NCBI RefSeq assembly: GCF_001551835.1
Contig: NZ_LODL01000005.1
Coordinates: 62,001 to 126,000 of the forward strand
Source of the DNA: Dechloromonas denitrificans
GTDB lineage: Bacteria > Pseudomonadota > Gammaproteobacteria > Burkholderiales > Rhodocyclaceae
Direction of reading: 5' to 3'
DNA: 64,000 bases
The position numbers were made by a program, and so were the translations under genes. Below the pieces are notes generated by a model. That model ran no database searches. It was not told the DNA's origin and worked only from the letters and a program-made list of their open reading frames with translations. Positions 40,484 to 49,801 of this stretch are shown one piece after another (position 1 is the first letter of the stretch; the number at the start of each line of letters is the position of its first letter).

Positions 40484-40552
40484 ACCCCCCCCTTCTTTAC
40501 CTGACTAACCCCCCGTTTCTGGGGGGGGAAGCTGGCGCGCGCTCTGGATAAT
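40484..40552 (+). promoter_or_regulatory. Promoter/operator region of the DUF1302 operon
   Basis: ACCCCCC occurs as a direct repeat at 40484 and 40508 (24 bases apart). The second copy forms an inverted repeat with G8 at 40521-40528 across GTTTCT. GATAAT at 40547-40552 is a good -10 box without a recognisable -35, which is what an activator-dependent promoter looks like, with the repeat sitting over the -35 region. The same C-run/G-run design stands upstream of the regulator gene. Confidence 0.5.
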
Positions 40553-40617
40553 CAGATCCCAGAAGCAGTCTGGAAACAGACCTCTCGGATTAATCAGCCA
40601 GGAAGGAAGAGAAAATA

Positions 40618-42330
40618 ATGCATAAACGGAGACAAGGCTCGCAGTGGAATCGCATCCGTCCCATCGTGTTGGCAGTTGCTGCACTGGGAGCAGGGGGCAA
40701 TGCCGCGGCGTTCAATATCGATACCGGCAACGAGGATCTGGAGGTCCGCTGGGACAACACGATCCGCTACAACGTCGCAGGCCGTACCAAGGGGCGTAAC
40801 CCGCTGATCGCCGGCAATCAGGCCTATGATCAGGGTACCTTCAGCAAGGATCGCGGTGATGCGGTCGCCAATCGTATCGACTTGCTGACCGAGTTCGATC
40901 TTTCCTACAAGAAAATGCTTGGCTTCCGCTTCAGCGGTGCCGGCTGGTATGACGGTGCCTACGGCGACGATCCTCATCCCAACCCGAAGTTCGCGGCGAT
41001 TGGCGAATACAACGGTAACCACTACAGCTCGTATACCAAGCGCTATTACCAGGGGCCGGCAGGTGAAGTGCTCGATGCCTTCGTCTTCGCCAATTTCGAT
41101 CTCGGCAATGTGCCGACCAAGGTACGAGGCGGTCGTCACACTGTGTTCTGGGGCGAGGCATTGTTCCTTGGCGGCGCGCTGCATGGTATTTCCTATTCAC
41201 AGATGCCGCTCGATCTGCAAAAGGGGTTTGCTACTCCGGGCGTCGAGGCGAAGGAGTTGTTCCGTCCCTTGAATCAGGTCTCCGGCCAGGTTCAGGTGAC
41301 CGACACCTTGTCGCTTGCCGGCCAGTATTTCCTTGAATGGGAGCCGTACCGTTATCCCGAGGGCGGCACGTATCTAGGGCCCGCCGACTTCGCCTTCAAT
41401 GGTCCGGATCGCGTCTTTGCCGGCGCACCACTCGGCTTCGTCCCGCGCGGTGACGCCCGGGAGCCAAAGCAGCGTGGCGAGTTTGGCCTGAGCGCCCGCT
41501 GGTCGCCGGAGTTCCTCGACGGGACACTGGGCTTCTATTACCGCAATTACGCCGACAAATTGCCGCAAGCCCTGCTGAATTTGCGGACGGCGAGGAACGG
41601 GGTGCCGTTCCACCAGTACAACCTGACCTACGCCGACGACATTGACTTGTACGGCATCAGCTTCGCGAAGAATATTGGCGGCGTCAGCGTTGGTGCGGAA
41701 ATGTCCTATCGCCACAACACGCCTTTGGCAGCCAAGATTCTGGGCACGGTGACGACAGGCTTCCCGGGCGAGGGGGAAACCGTTGGTCCGCGTGGCGATA
41801 CCCTCCATGCCCTGGTCAATGTATTGGGGACGATCTCGGAAACTCCGCTTTTCGGGGCTGCTACCTGGGCGACCGAACTGGTCTGGAGCCGCCTGGAAAA
41901 GGTGCGCAGCGGGGCGAATAATTTCAGCGGGGTCGGCTACGGCGGCTGTTCCTTTGCTTTCAAGCCGGTTGGCGACGTCCATGATGGTTGTGCGACCCGC
42001 GACTATTTCGGTCTGGGCGCCAGCTTTACGCCGACTTGGTTCCAGGTTTCGCCGGGCGTTGATCTTTCAGCGCCGATGGCCTTCTCTTATGGTCTGAAGG
42101 GTAACTCCGCAACGACCTTCGGCGGCAGCCAGGCCAATGGCAACTTCACCGCCGGTCTCGGACTCGATATTTTCCAGAAATATCGGATCGATCTGAAGTA
42201 CGTCAGTTACTTCGGCCGTATCCAGGACTACGGCCAGTCGGGCGGCTCGACGAACATCACCGCCGCTGGCCTGACCACCTATCTGAAGGATCGCGATTTC
42301 CTCGGCCTGACCTTCAAGACTACCTTCTAA
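40618..42330 (+). CDS. DUF1302 outer-membrane protein
   Basis: A 570-residue protein with a signal peptide (cleavage near GAGGNAAAFNI). Beta-rich, aromatic-girdled repeats typical of an outer-membrane barrel follow, ending in LGLTFKTTF with a terminal Phe, the classic barrel-assembly signal. DUF1302 proteins are usually encoded next to DUF1329 proteins and RND permeases in bacteria that use hydrophobic compounds, so passage of a substrate through the outer membrane is likely but unproven. First gene of a six- to seven-gene plus-strand operon. Confidence 0.9.
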   Translation: MHKRRQGSQWNRIRPIVLAVAALGAGGNAAAFNIDTGNEDLEVRWDNTIRYNVAGRTKGRNPLIAGNQAYDQGTFSKDRGDAVANRIDLLTEFDLSYKKMLGFRFSGAGWYDGAYGDDPHPNPKFAAIGEYNGNHYSSYTKRYYQGPAGEVLDAFVFANFDLGNVPTKVRGGRHTVFWGEALFLGGALHGISYSQMPLDLQKGFATPGVEAKELFRPLNQVSGQVQVTDTLSLAGQYFLEWEPYRYPEGGTYLGPADFAFNGPDRVFAGAPLGFVPRGDAREPKQRGEFGLSARWSPEFLDGTLGFYYRNYADKLPQALLNLRTARNGVPFHQYNLTYADDIDLYGISFAKNIGGVSVGAEMSYRHNTPLAAKILGTVTTGFPGEGETVGPRGDTLHALVNVLGTISETPLFGAATWATELVWSRLEKVRSGANNFSGVGYGGCSFAFKPVGDVHDGCATRDYFGLGASFTPTWFQVSPGVDLSAPMAFSYGLKGNSATTFGGSQANGNFTAGLGLDIFQKYRIDLKYVSYFGRIQDYGQSGGSTNITAAGLTTYLKDRDFLGLTFKTTF

Positions 42331-42340
42331 GGAGACAAAC

Positions 42341-43690
42341 ATGCGATTTCAAAAATCACTCACTATCGTCGCCGTCGCTTCTACATTGAGCGGCCTGGCC
42401 CACGCCGGCGTCACCGCTGACGAAGCCAAGAAACTCGGCACTTCCCTGACCGCCGTTGGTGCCGAGAAAGGCGCCAACAAGGACGGTTCCATCCCGGCCT
42501 ACACCGGTGGCCTGACCAAGGCGCCGGCGGCCTACAAGGCTGGTGATGGCCTGCGCCCAGACCCCTTTGCTGACGAAAAACCGCTTTTCTCGGTTGATGG
42601 CAAGTCGACCGACAAATACGGCGACAAGCTGACCGAAGGGACCAAGGCGCTGATGAAGAAGAATCCGGATTACCGGATCGATGTCTACAAGACCCAGCGC
42701 ACGGTTGCCTATCCCAAGGCGGTCGAGGAAACCACCGCCAAGTGCGCCACCGCCGCCAAGACCAATGCCGGCGGGCGTTCCATGGAAGGCTGCCATGCCG
42801 GCTTCCCCTTCCCGATCCCGAAGACCGGCTTCGAGGTGATGTGGAACCATCTGGTGCGTTACGAGGGCGTTGCCTACACCGTGAAGTACCAGAACTGGAA
42901 TATCGACGCATCCGGTCGGCCGTCCATCTCGACCGAAGGCACTATCGTCCAGGACTACCCGTACTGGCAGGCGGACAAGGCTGATACCGGTGTCTACTAC
43001 AAGCAGCGCATCACCTACTCTGGCCCGGCCCGTCGTGCCGGCGAGGCGCTGATGCTGATCGATCCGCTCGACTATACCGACAAGGACCGCCGTGCCTGGC
43101 AGTACTTGCCTGGTCAGCGTCGCGTCAAGGTCGCGCCCGATCTCTCGCACGACACCCCGAATCCGGGCACCGGCGGTACTTCGACCTTTGACGACGTCTT
43201 CCTGTTCAACGGCTCGCTCGATCGTTACGACTTCAAGCTGGTCGGCAAGAAGGAAATGTTCGTGCCGTACAACACCTATCGTATGGCCTACAACTCGACC
43301 AAGGAAGATCTGCTCAAGCCGAAATTCCTGAATCCTGACCTGGTCCGCTGGGAACAGCACCGCGTCTGGGTGGTTGAGGCCAACCTGCGCGAGGGCAAGC
43401 GTCACGTCTATAGCAAGCGGACCTTCTACATCGACGAGGATAGCTGGACCATCCTGGCTTCCGATGAGTACGACGCCCGTGGTCAGTTGTTCCGTGCCGG
43501 TTTTGCCTACATGACGCCGAGCTACGAAGCGCCGGCACCGTATAGCGCAACGCATGGCTTGTACGACCTGGTCGCCGGCTCCTACTCACTGAGCGGCTAC
43601 ACCGCCCAGACCGGCGGCATGCGCCACAGCAAACCGGTTTCCGAGCGTGACTGGTCGCCGGAAGCGCTGGCTGGTGCCGGTATCCGCTAA
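42341..43690 (+). CDS. DUF1329 periplasmic/outer-membrane-associated protein
   Basis: A 449-residue protein with a signal peptide (MRFQKSLTIVAVASTLSGLAHAG). It shows the DUF1329 pattern: VTADEAKKLGTSLTAVGAEKGANKDGSIPAYTGG near the mature N-terminus, then a lipoprotein-sorting-like (LolA/LolB type) fold with RRAWQYLPGQRRVKVAPDLSHDTP and FVPYNTYRMAYN. It probably shuttles a lipophilic molecule between membranes in concert with the RND permease. It is 10 bases from the DUF1302 gene and has a strong AAGGAG ribosome site. Confidence 0.9.
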   Translation: MRFQKSLTIVAVASTLSGLAHAGVTADEAKKLGTSLTAVGAEKGANKDGSIPAYTGGLTKAPAAYKAGDGLRPDPFADEKPLFSVDGKSTDKYGDKLTEGTKALMKKNPDYRIDVYKTQRTVAYPKAVEETTAKCATAAKTNAGGRSMEGCHAGFPFPIPKTGFEVMWNHLVRYEGVAYTVKYQNWNIDASGRPSISTEGTIVQDYPYWQADKADTGVYYKQRITYSGPARRAGEALMLIDPLDYTDKDRRAWQYLPGQRRVKVAPDLSHDTPNPGTGGTSTFDDVFLFNGSLDRYDFKLVGKKEMFVPYNTYRMAYNSTKEDLLKPKFLNPDLVRWEQHRVWVVEANLREGKRHVYSKRTFYIDEDSWTILASDEYDARGQLFRAGFAYMTPSYEAPAPYSATHGLYDLVAGSYSLSGYTAQTGGMRHSKPVSERDWSPEALAGAGIR

Positions 43691-43759
43691 CAAGGCAAAT
43701 CAGGGCCGGGCGAGAGGCTTCTCTTGTCCGGCATGCCCTTCCTTATTGAAGAGTTCGCC

Positions 43760-44833
43760 ATGAACATCCGCAGCATCATTCTCCCTGTCATTGCGCTGAC
43801 GCTCGGCCTGCCGCTTTCGGCGACGGCCGACGGCTTTCGCGATGCGCTCGATACGCCGGCCCGGCAGAGCCCATTCGCCGCCAAGACCTTGCTCAATGGT
43901 GTGACCAATGCAGGGCACCGGGTGGTTGCGGTTGGTCAGCGCGGGCATATCGTTTATTCCGACGATGCCGGCAAGTCCTGGCAGCAGGCGCAGGTGCCGG
44001 TCAGTTCCGACCTAGTGGCAGTGAGCTTTCCGACCCCCGCGAAGGGCTGGGCGGTCGGCCATGATGGCATCGTGCTGCATTCGGCCGACGGCGGAGCGAC
44101 TTGGGCGCGCCAGCTCGATGGCCGTGGTGCGGGCAAGATCATGACTGATTTCTACGCTGCGCAGGCGGCCAAGGGCAACCTGGGTGCGCCGGAGGCAGCC
44201 GCCGCACTGATCGACGAGGCCGGCCGTATTGCCGCCCAGGGGGCGGAAAACCCCTTCCTCGATGTCTGGTTTGCGGATGAAAACAACGGTTTCATCGTCG
44301 GCGCCTTCAACCTGATCTTTCGCACGGCCGATGGCGGCAAGACCTGGGAACCGTGGTATCACCGGACGGCAAACCCCAATCGTCTCCACTTCTATGCCAT
44401 GCGCCAGGTTGGTAACAGTCTGTACCTCGTCGGCGAACAGGGCTCGGTACAGAAACTCGATGCCGGCGGTGGACGCTTCGTGGCGCTGGAAACCGGCTAC
44501 CGGGGAACCTTCTTCGGCGTCACCGGCAGCGACGGCGCAGTCATCGTGCATGGCCTGCGTGGCCACGCCTTCCGCAGCCTCGATGGCGGAGCAAGCTGGC
44601 AGAAGATCGAAACCGGCCTGCAGGATGGTGTCACCGGCAGCAGCGTCTGCGGAGAAGGGCGCATTGTCCTGGTCAGCCAGGCGGGCCGGATGTTGCTCAG
44701 CGACAACAGTGGCGCGAGCTTTCGCCCGGTCAAGCTGGAGCAGGCCGTGCCCGCCTCGGCGGTTGCCTGCCTGGGCCGTGATGTAAGCGTGATCGCCGGG
44801 GCGCGGGGTGTCCGCGCTCAGGCTATCCAGTAA
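43760..44833 (+). CDS. YCF48/BNR-repeat periplasmic protein
   Basis: A 357-residue protein with a signal peptide (MNIRSIILPVIALTLGLPLSATA). Repeats of the photosystem II stability factor YCF48/BNR type recur as VYSDDAGKSWQQAQ, LHSADGGATWARQ, FRTADGGKTWEPW and FRSLDGGASWQKI, so it is a beta-propeller. Such proteins accompany DUF1302, DUF1329 and RND genes and may hold the complex together. ATG 43760 was chosen because it starts the signal peptide and GAAGAG lies upstream; an ATG at 43724 would add 12 residues. Confidence 0.9.
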   Translation: MNIRSIILPVIALTLGLPLSATADGFRDALDTPARQSPFAAKTLLNGVTNAGHRVVAVGQRGHIVYSDDAGKSWQQAQVPVSSDLVAVSFPTPAKGWAVGHDGIVLHSADGGATWARQLDGRGAGKIMTDFYAAQAAKGNLGAPEAAAALIDEAGRIAAQGAENPFLDVWFADENNGFIVGAFNLIFRTADGGKTWEPWYHRTANPNRLHFYAMRQVGNSLYLVGEQGSVQKLDAGGGRFVALETGYRGTFFGVTGSDGAVIVHGLRGHAFRSLDGGASWQKIETGLQDGVTGSSVCGEGRIVLVSQAGRMLLSDNSGASFRPVKLEQAVPASAVACLGRDVSVIAGARGVRAQAIQ

Positions 44834-44874
44834 TTCAACGACAAAACAAGAAAAACCCACAGGAGACGCAAGCG

Positions 44875-47325
44875 ATGGCTGTCGCAACTGACCTCATGGA
44901 CCGCATGCCCATCGTGCGGAGCCTGAAAGATTTCAACCAGAATTCGGGCACCAAGCTTGAACGACTGATCTTCAACAACCGCCTGGCCGTCGTCGTGGCC
45001 TGCGTCCTGGTAACGCTGGTCTTGCTGTTTGGCGCGGCGACCAAGCTGACGCTGAATGCCAGCTTCGAGCGGATGATTCCGCAGAGCCAGCCCTATATCA
45101 AGAACTACCTGGACAACCGCGCCGAGCTGCGTGGCCTGGGCAATGTGCTGCGTATCGTCGTCGAAAACACCGAGGGCGATATTTTCGACCCGAAGTACCA
45201 GGAAACGCTGCGTAAGATCAGCGATGAGCTGTTCCTGACGCCTGGCGTCGATCGCGCCTGGGTGAAATCCCTGTGGACACCGGGCGTACGCTGGACGGAG
45301 GTGACCGAAGAGGGCTTCCGCGGTGGTCCGGTGATGCCGGAATCCTACGACGGTTCGCCGAAAGCGACCGACCAGCTACGCCTCAACATCGCCCGATCCG
45401 GCATCGTCGGCCGCTTTGTCGGCAACGACTTCAAGTCGAGCATGATCGTGGTTCCCTTGCTCGACAAGGACCCGGCGACCGGCCAGCAGATCGACTACCG
45501 GGCGCTTTCCCGGACGCTGGAAGAGAACATCCGCCATCGCTACGAGCAGGATGGCTCCGGTACACGCATCCATATGATCGGTTTTGCCAAGCTGGTCGGC
45601 GACCTGATCGAAGGCCTGTCGCAGGTCATGATGTACTTCGCGATTGCCGCCGCCATCGCTGTTGCCATCATTTATTTCTACACCCGCTGCCTGCGCAGTA
45701 CGGCGCTGGTGGTCGCCTGTTCGGTGGTCGCCGTGGTCTGGCAGCTCGGGCTGGTCGCCTTCCTCGGCTTCGAGCTGGACCCCTTCTCCATCCTTGTGCC
45801 TTTCCTGATCTTCGCCATCGGTGTCTCGCACGGGGCACAGAAGATGAACGGCATCATGCAGGATATCGGACAGGGGACACACCGCCTGGTCGCCGCCCGC
45901 TATACCTTCCGTCGCCTGTTCCTGGCCGGGATGACCGCCTTGCTGGCCGATGCCGTGGGCTTTGCCGTGCTGATGCTGATCGATATCCCGGTTATCAAGG
46001 ACCTCGCACTGTCCGCCTCGATGGGCGTCGCCGTGCTGATCTTCACCAACCTGATCCTGTTACCGGTCCTCCTGTCCTATACCGGCGTCAGTGCCGGGGC
46101 AGCCGAGCGTAGCTTGCAGGCCGACCAGGCCGAGTCTTCCGGCAAGGGCATGGCCGGCCTGTGGTCTTGGCTTGAACGCTTTACCGAACGTCGCTGGGCG
46201 CTGGGCGCGGTGGGCGTTTCCCTGGCGCTGGCGGTGATTGGCTTCGTCGTCAGCCTGCAATTGAAGATCGGCGATCTCGATGCCGGGGCGCCGGAATTGC
46301 GCGCCGACTCGCGCTACAACAAGGATAACGCCTACATTTCCGGCAGCTATTCACTGTCCAGCGACCAGTTCGCGGTGATCGTCAAGACGCCGGCCGAAGG
46401 TTGCTTAAATTATCAGACCCTGGTCGAGGCCGATCGCCTGGCTTGGAACCTGCAGCAGTTGCCCGGCGTACAGACTACCGTTTTCCTGGGCAATGCCGTC
46501 CGCCAGATTACCGCCGGTTCGAACGAGGGCAGCCCGAAGTGGCTGACCCTGGCACGCAATCAGGACGTGCTCAACTACGGCGCGCAGCAGGCTTCGGTCA
46601 ACAACCCGGACTTGTTCAACAACGATTGTTCTGTGATGCCGGTGATTGCCTATCTAAGCGACCATCGTGCCGAAACGCTGAGCCGGGTGGTCGATGAGTC
46701 GGCCCGCTTTGCCGAAGCCAATTCGACGCCCGAGCATCAGTTCCTGCTCGCCGCCGGCAATGCCGGTATCGAGGCGGCGACCAACATCGTCGTTCATGAA
46801 GCCAACCGCACCATGCTGTTCTACGTCTATGGCGTCGTGATCCTGCTCTGCTTCATCACCTTCCGCAACTGGCGTGCTGTCGTCGTCGCCATCGTGCCGT
46901 TGATCGTGACCTCGATCCTCTGCGAAGCGTTGATGGTGATCCTCGGCATCGGCGTCAAGGTCGCGACCTTGCCGGTGATTGCGCTCGGCGTCGGCATCGG
47001 CGTCGACTACGCGCTCTACCTGCTGAGCATCCAGCTTGCCCAGCAACGGGCCGGCGCCTCCCTCGCCGTCGCCTACAAGCGCTCGATCCAATTCACCGGC
47101 AAGGTTGTTGCCTTGGTCGGCATCACCCTGGCGGCCGGCGTCGTCACCTGGGTCTGGTCGCCGATCAAGTTTCAGGCCGACATGGGCATCCTGCTCACCT
47201 TCATGTTCGTCTGGAACATGGTCGGCGCCCTGATCCTGATCCCGGCCCTCTCGCACTTCCTGCTCGACAAGCCGGCGCGCAGTGCCCAGTTCAGCCTCTC
47301 CATGCTGCGCACCGCCAGCCGCTAA
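44875..47325 (+). CDS. RND/MMPL-family transporter
   Basis: An 816-residue inner-membrane permease with the two-fold RND layout: helix 1 near residue 40, a large periplasmic loop, five helices at about 250-400 (including the SSD-like LDPFSILVPFLIFAIGVSHGAQKM), helix 7 near 440, a second periplasmic loop, then five helices at about 640-800 (VALGVGIGVDYALYLLSI). Its length and companions place it with the lipid-type HpnN/MMPL branch, not with antibiotic pumps, and no membrane-fusion protein is encoded nearby. AGGAG precedes the ATG. It may drive import or export of a hydrophobic substrate together with the three genes before it. Confidence 0.92.
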   Translation: MAVATDLMDRMPIVRSLKDFNQNSGTKLERLIFNNRLAVVVACVLVTLVLLFGAATKLTLNASFERMIPQSQPYIKNYLDNRAELRGLGNVLRIVVENTEGDIFDPKYQETLRKISDELFLTPGVDRAWVKSLWTPGVRWTEVTEEGFRGGPVMPESYDGSPKATDQLRLNIARSGIVGRFVGNDFKSSMIVVPLLDKDPATGQQIDYRALSRTLEENIRHRYEQDGSGTRIHMIGFAKLVGDLIEGLSQVMMYFAIAAAIAVAIIYFYTRCLRSTALVVACSVVAVVWQLGLVAFLGFELDPFSILVPFLIFAIGVSHGAQKMNGIMQDIGQGTHRLVAARYTFRRLFLAGMTALLADAVGFAVLMLIDIPVIKDLALSASMGVAVLIFTNLILLPVLLSYTGVSAGAAERSLQADQAESSGKGMAGLWSWLERFTERRWALGAVGVSLALAVIGFVVSLQLKIGDLDAGAPELRADSRYNKDNAYISGSYSLSSDQFAVIVKTPAEGCLNYQTLVEADRLAWNLQQLPGVQTTVFLGNAVRQITAGSNEGSPKWLTLARNQDVLNYGAQQASVNNPDLFNNDCSVMPVIAYLSDHRAETLSRVVDESARFAEANSTPEHQFLLAAGNAGIEAATNIVVHEANRTMLFYVYGVVILLCFITFRNWRAVVVAIVPLIVTSILCEALMVILGIGVKVATLPVIALGVGIGVDYALYLLSIQLAQQRAGASLAVAYKRSIQFTGKVVALVGITLAAGVVTWVWSPIKFQADMGILLTFMFVWNMVGALILIPALSHFLLDKPARSAQFSLSMLRTASR

Positions 47326-47378
47326 CAACCATGACAACCCTTAGCCAATCGTCCGCCCGCGGGGCAGGAGCCGGAAAA

Positions 47379-48383
47379 ATGCACGCCTTCTTCGCCCATC
47401 GCATTCCGCACTGGAAAGCTCTCTGGCCGGGCATCTTGACCGCCATCACCATTGCCATGGCAGCAACTTTCGTCGCCGAGCACCAGGGCGGCCCGCAACT
47501 GCTCTATGCACTGTTCTTCGGCATGGCCTTCAACTTTGCGGCGCAGGGTGAGAAGGTCAAGGCAGGTATCGAGTTCACCGCACGCCAGGTCCTGCGCTTC
47601 GGTGTTGCGCTGCTCGGCGTGCGTATCACGGTCGACCAGATTACGTCGATCGGCAGCACTTCGATCACGATGGTCATCGGCGGGGTGTTCATGACCATCC
47701 TGTTTGGTGTGTCGATCGGCCGCATCCTGAAGCGACCGGCAGTCGAGGGCGTGCTCACCGGTGGTGCTGTGGCGATCTGCGGTGCTTCTGCCGCCCTGGC
47801 CATTTCAGCGGTCTTGCCGAAGAACGAGGAAAACCAGCGTTTCACGCTGTTTACCGTAGTCGGTGTCACCGCCCTGTCGACCGTGGCGATGATCGCCTAC
47901 CCGAGTATCGCCAAATTCCTCGAACTCAGCCCCAGTGCCTCAGCCGTCTTCATCGGCGGCACTATCCATGATGTTGCCCAGGTGGTGGCTGCCGGCTACC
48001 TGATTTCCCCGGAGGTCGGCGACACGGCAACTTTCGTCAAGCTGCTGCGCGTTGCCATGCTGCTGCCGGTCGTCGTCATCCTGTCGCTGCTCTTCCGCAG
48101 CCAGGGCGGCGGGCAGGGCAGCAAGCCGCCGCTGCTGCCGATGTTCCTGGTCGGCTTCGCAGCCCTGATCGTGATCAACAGCCTGGGCTGGATACCCAAG
48201 CCGGTCGTTGACGGCATGTCTGGCCTGTCGCGCTGGTGCCTGGTGGTGGCGATCGCCGCCCTCGGCGTCAAGACCTCCTTTCAGCAACTGGCTGCCCTCG
48301 GCTGGCGCCCGGTCTTGATGCTGGTGATCGATACCGTATTCCTGGCTTGCCTGATCCTCGGCGGCCTGATGCTCCAGCACTAA
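47379..48383 (+). CDS. YeiH/UPF0324-type transporter (putative sulfate exporter family)
   Basis: A 334-residue membrane protein with about ten helices. Family segments include [64 protein letters not shown] and [16 protein letters not shown]2855 members have been proposed as sulfate exporters in taurine degraders; this is family knowledge, not shown here. If right, it would fit sulfite or sulfate release by the TauD-type oxygenase. ATG 47379 has AGGAG eight bases upstream; an in-frame ATG at 47331, five bases after the RND stop, has no ribosome site. Confidence 0.88.
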   Translation: MHAFFAHRIPHWKALWPGILTAITIAMAATFVAEHQGGPQLLYALFFGMAFNFAAQGEKVKAGIEFTARQVLRFGVALLGVRITVDQITSIGSTSITMVIGGVFMTILFGVSIGRILKRPAVEGVLTGGAVAICGASAALAISAVLPKNEENQRFTLFTVVGVTALSTVAMIAYPSIAKFLELSPSASAVFIGGTIHDVAQVVAAGYLISPEVGDTATFVKLLRVAMLLPVVVILSLLFRSQGGGQGSKPPLLPMFLVGFAALIVINSLGWIPKPVVDGMSGLSRWCLVVAIAALGVKTSFQQLAALGWRPVLMLVIDTVFLACLILGGLMLQH

Positions 48384-48405
48384 ACCTTTTGAAAGAGCAA
48401 AGATC

Positions 48406-49062
48406 ATGAACAAGATTGTGCAATGGCCGGAAATCGGCCCGATGTTCCGGGATGGCATGACCGTCATGTTCGGCGGCTTCATGGGGGTCGGCACCCCCTT
48501 GGGGATCGTCGCCGCGCTGCGCGAAAGCCGCGTCGGCCAGCTGACCCTGATCGGCAACGATACGGCGATGCCCGATGCCGGTGTTGGTCCGCTGGTGGCG
48601 AGCGGTCAGGTGAGCCGGGTGATCGTCTCCCATATCGGTACCAACCCGACCACCGGCAAGAAGATGATCGCCGGTGAACTCGATGTCGACCTCGTGCCCC
48701 AGGGCACGCTGATCGAGCGTATCCGCTGTGGTGGCAGTGGCCTGGGCGGCGTCCTGACGCCGACCGGGGTCGGCACCGTGGTCGAGGAGGGCAAGACCAA
48801 GATGGCGGTTGGCGGCAAGGAATACCTGCTCGAGCTGCCGCTGCGCGCCGACATCGCGATCATCAAGGCGAAGCGCGCCGACCGGGCCGGCAATCTGGTC
48901 TATGAACGGGCGGCGCGCAATTTCAATCCGGTGATCGCCTTTGCCGCCGATCTGGTCATCGTCGAAGTCGATGAACTGGTCGAGGTCGGTGAGATCGATC
49001 CGGACATGGTGATGACCCCGGCCGCGCTGGTCGACAAGATCGTTCTGAGTCAGGGAGCTTGA
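48406..49062 (+). CDS. atoD: CoA-transferase subunit A (acetoacetate/acetate type)
   Basis: A 218-residue alpha subunit of a class I CoA-transferase. It shows the CoA-transferase signature [22 protein letters not shown] near the N-terminus, the [22 protein letters not shown] segment and the C-terminal [27 protein letters not shown]. Length and sequence match E. coli AtoD. With subunit B it moves CoA between acetyl-CoA (or succinyl-CoA) and acetoacetate or short acids. Acetoacetate is precisely what a BKACE releases, which links the two arms of this locus. Confidence 0.9.
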   Translation: MNKIVQWPEIGPMFRDGMTVMFGGFMGVGTPLGIVAALRESRVGQLTLIGNDTAMPDAGVGPLVASGQVSRVIVSHIGTNPTTGKKMIAGELDVDLVPQGTLIERIRCGGSGLGGVLTPTGVGTVVEEGKTKMAVGGKEYLLELPLRADIAIIKAKRADRAGNLVYERAARNFNPVIAFAADLVIVEVDELVEVGEIDPDMVMTPAALVDKIVLSQGA

Positions 49063-49064
49063 AA

Positions 49065-49721
49065 ATGGAAGCCAAGGAAATCATTGCCCGTCGCGTTGCC
49101 CAGGAGTTGAAGGAGGGCTATGTCGTCAATCTCGGGATCGGCCTGCCGACCATGGTGCCGCGCTTCCTGCAGAAGGGCATAAACATCACGCTACAGTCGG
49201 AAAACGGCTTTCTCGGCCTCGGGCCACTCGAAGGCGAGCCGATGCCCGGTGTCGTCAATGCCGGCGGTGTGCCCTGCGGCCTGGTGCCGGGGGCGGCGAT
49301 GTTCGACAGCGCCACCTCGTTTGCGCTGATCCGCGGTGGTCATGTTGACGTCACCGTACTGGGCGGTTTGCAGGTCGACGAAGAAGGCAGCCTGGCCAAC
49401 TGGATGGTGCCCGGCAAGATGGTGCCCGGCATGGGCGGTGCGATGGATCTGGTCAGTGGTGCCCGCAAGGTGATCGTCGCCATGGAGCATTGCACGAAGG
49501 AGGGTGAAACGCGCATCCTTGAACGCTGCAATTTACCGCTGACGGCCAAATCCCGGGTCTCGATGGTGGTTACAGAGCTGGCTGTCTTCTCGATTTCGCA
49601 TGGCGAGTTCATCCTGCTCGAAACCGCGCCCGGGGTCTCGGTCAAGGTGGTGCGCGAGAGGACCGGCGCACGTTTCGTCGTGCCCGAGAATGTCGGCCGG
49701 ATGGCGCTCGGTATCGCTTAG
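49065..49721 (+). CDS. atoA: CoA-transferase subunit B (acetoacetate/acetate type)
   Basis: A 218-residue beta subunit. The catalytic Glu is in NITLQSENGFLGLGPLEGEP, and NAGGVPCGLVPGAAMFDSATSFALIRGGHVDVTVLGGLQVDEEG is the conserved core. It begins two bases after the subunit A stop with GGGAG as ribosome site, so the pair is co-translated. It is the last gene of the DUF1302 operon. Acetate, butyrate or acetoacetate specificity cannot be fixed from sequence, so the gene symbol is provisional. Confidence 0.9.
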   Translation: MEAKEIIARRVAQELKEGYVVNLGIGLPTMVPRFLQKGINITLQSENGFLGLGPLEGEPMPGVVNAGGVPCGLVPGAAMFDSATSFALIRGGHVDVTVLGGLQVDEEGSLANWMVPGKMVPGMGGAMDLVSGARKVIVAMEHCTKEGETRILERCNLPLTAKSRVSMVVTELAVFSISHGEFILLETAPGVSVKVVRERTGARFVVPENVGRMALGIA

Positions 49722-49738
49722 GGGGGGCGTTCAGAAGA

Positions 49739-49768
49739 GCCGGGTGAAGTGTCGGCGGGGACACCGGC
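49739..49768. repeat. Hairpin in the convergent gap after the CoA-transferase genes
   Basis: GTGTC (49749-49753) and GACAC (49760-49764) enclose a six-base loop, extended by outer GCCG/CGGC pairing with a bulge. There is no T-run. It may be a weak terminator for one or both converging transcripts. Confidence 0.35.
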
Positions 49769-49801
49769 TAACGGAGCCAGGGGCCGAGCACTCGGCCTGG
49801 C

